DNA from: Bacillota bacterium
GTDB lineage: Bacteria; Bacillota; Clostridia; Clostridiales; Clostridiaceae
Assembly (NCBI GenBank): GCA_021779235.1
Contig: JAJYBA010000068.1
Span: 1 to 7,748 of the forward strand
Direction of reading: 5' to 3'
Length of the DNA stretch: 7,748 bases
How positions within the stretch are numbered: position 1 is the stretch's first letter; each line of letters starts with the position of its first letter. Under the pieces are notes generated by a model. It saw only the letters and a list, made by a program, of their open reading frames with translations, did not search any database and was not told where the DNA came from. The position numbers and the translations under genes are program-made. This document shows positions 7,334-7,748 of this stretch, piece by piece.

Positions 7334-7358
7334 TTCATTTTTATTGTATAAAAATGAA
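7334..7358. repeat. Perfect 11-bp AT-rich inverted repeat
   Basis: TTCATTTTTAT (7334-7344) is the exact reverse complement of ATAAAAATGAA (7348-7358), with TGT between. Either strand could form a hairpin, and the DNA could be a dyad binding site. On the minus strand the following bases are GGTTTTAGTC, at best a weak terminator tail. Confidence 0.45.
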
Positions 7359-7484
7359 AAACATATATTACTAAGACTGCAGTTCTCTTTAGTAAAGCTT
7401 TATACTCTTCAAACATCTTTCTTCACTAAGTAGCTCTAAACTAATTTTATTAAATCATCATCTGTAATGCTACAATGTTAACAA

Positions 7485-7611
7485 CTTTGGAAGCAGATTT
7501 ACCCCTTTGTAGGTCTCTGGAGTAGATAACAATTATCAATTGTTATCCTGCCACCAAAGCAACATCCTTAAGTTGAGCAACAGCCACTTATAGAAGATGG
7601 CAGACTTGAAG
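7485..7611 (-). ncRNA. Candidate structured RNA: extended hairpin plus three-way junction
   Basis: Read on the minus strand, the 5' part (7611-7566) forms a hairpin. CUUCAAGU pairs with ACUUAAGG (one mismatch, one G-U), and GCCA-U-CUU pairs with AAG-UGGC around CUAU. The 3' part (7559-7485) closes a three-way junction. P1 is CUUUGG with CCAAAG, then a 2x2 internal loop, then GCAG with CUGC. P2 is GAUAACAAUU with AAUUGUUAUC around a GAU loop. P3 is UACUCC with GGGGUA around a 13-nt loop. P1 to P2 and P2 to P3 abut with no unpaired bases, and three bases join P3 to P1. P3 has a U-G wobble that would be C-A on the other strand. No promoter or terminator of its own was identified, and I recognise no known RNA class. 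Confidence 0.4.
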
Positions 7612-7624
7612 ATTCCTAAATGTT

Positions 7625-7666
7625 ATTAAATAAAAATAAAAGCAGCTACCGTAAGGTGCTGCTTTT
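7625..7666 (-). terminator. Intrinsic terminator after rpsR
   Basis: On the minus strand AAAGCAGCACC (7665-7655) pairs with GGU-A-GCUGCUUU (7650-7638) around a UUAC loop, with a single bulged A. It is followed by a U-rich tail (UAUUUUUAUUUAAU). It begins about 10 bases after the rpsR stop. It is a standard rho-independent terminator that would end the S18 transcript. The plus strand lacks an equivalent U-tract. Confidence 0.85.
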
Positions 7667-7675
7667 AGTCATTTA

Positions 7676-7748
7676 CTATTCAGTAGTAAATGGTAATAAT
7701 GCTATATTTCTTGCTCTTTTTATAGATACAGTAAGCATTCTTTGGTGT
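7676..7748 (-). CDS. rpsR: 30S ribosomal protein S18 (bS18), C-terminal fragment
   Basis: Only the last 23 codons and the stop are in the window. They read HQRMLTVSIKRARNIALLPF, then TTE and a TAG stop at 7678-7676. This matches the conserved bS18 C-terminus, where QRxLTxxIKRAR precedes ALLPF. bS18 binds the small-subunit platform with bS6. In most bacteria rpsR lies at the end of an rpsF-ssb-rpsR operon, and the terminator directly downstream agrees with it being last. The 5' part lies beyond the right edge, so its start cannot be judged. The match is short but distinctive. Confidence 0.93.
   Translation of the reverse strand, partial: HQRMLTVSIKRARNIALLPFTTE

Larger units (their letters stand above)
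7118..7675. other. 558-bp gene-free region between rpsR and the MazG-like gene
   Basis: I find no convincing coding frame on either strand here. From rpsR leftwards it holds the rpsR terminator (7625-7666), a relatively GC-richer block with strong RNA folding potential (7485-7611), then a very AT-rich block with two palindromic elements (7334-7358 and 7259-7310), and finally a promoter-like segment close to the MazG-like gene. A short Cys-rich reading frame in the GC-richer block is interrupted by stops and was not accepted as a gene. Confidence 0.7.

Noticed and set aside
7322..7352. Plus-strand promoter-like pair TTGACT and TATAAA.
   Set aside because: The spacing is 19 bp, there is no plus-strand gene downstream, and the -10 overlaps a palindrome. 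Chance in AT-rich DNA is likely.
7568..7612. Short minus-strand frame reading ESSSLPSSISGCCST followed by a stop, resembling the tail of a Cys-rich peptide.
   Set aside because: It has a stop codon directly upstream, no start codon or ribosome binding site, and only 15 residues. RNA folding accounts for the region better.

Overview
The window looks like chromosomal DNA of a spore-forming, AT-rich Firmicute, most likely a Clostridium-type organism. Three things suggest this: the low GC content, the gene order running from ribosomal protein S18 through a MazG-like protein, a YybS-type membrane protein, GdpP, ribosomal protein L9 and a LonC-type protease to DnaB, and the presence of LonC, a Lon paralogue confined to endospore formers. 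I see no mobile element, prophage, CRISPR array, rRNA or tRNA.

All genes lie on the minus strand, so the text reads from high to low coordinates. At 7676-7748 is the 3' end of rpsR (S18), followed by an intrinsic terminator at 7625-7666. Next is a 558-bp gene-free stretch (7118-7675) holding several inverted repeats and a candidate structured RNA (7485-7611). A probable promoter (7158-7186) then starts a tight cluster: a MazG-like small protein (6803-7117), a DUF2232/YybS membrane protein (5780-6787), gdpP (3775-5766), rplI (3332-3775), lonC (1366-3267) and dnaB (1-1259, running off the left edge). From the MazG-like gene to rplI the gaps are about 15 bp or less, and gdpP and rplI overlap by one base. 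lonC and dnaB follow after 64 and 106 bp. Each of those two gaps contains one long stem-loop.

The cluster joins several housekeeping roles. GdpP degrades cyclic di-AMP, L9 is a ribosomal protein, DnaB is the replicative helicase, and LonC is a AAA+ protease tied by its family to sporulation. The MazG-like and YybS-like proteins have no established function. The genes are ordinary. The unusual material lies between them.

Two observations stand out. First, the strong Shine-Dalgarno sequence of lonC is 44 nt from its UUG start, but the two are separated by a nearly perfect 16-bp hairpin that would leave a spacing of only 5 nt when folded. Second, a 127-nt region downstream of the rpsR terminator folds on paper into an extended hairpin plus a compact three-way junction, with a wobble pair that favours transcription on the minus strand. 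Both were found by hand pairing, and no folding or homology search was run.
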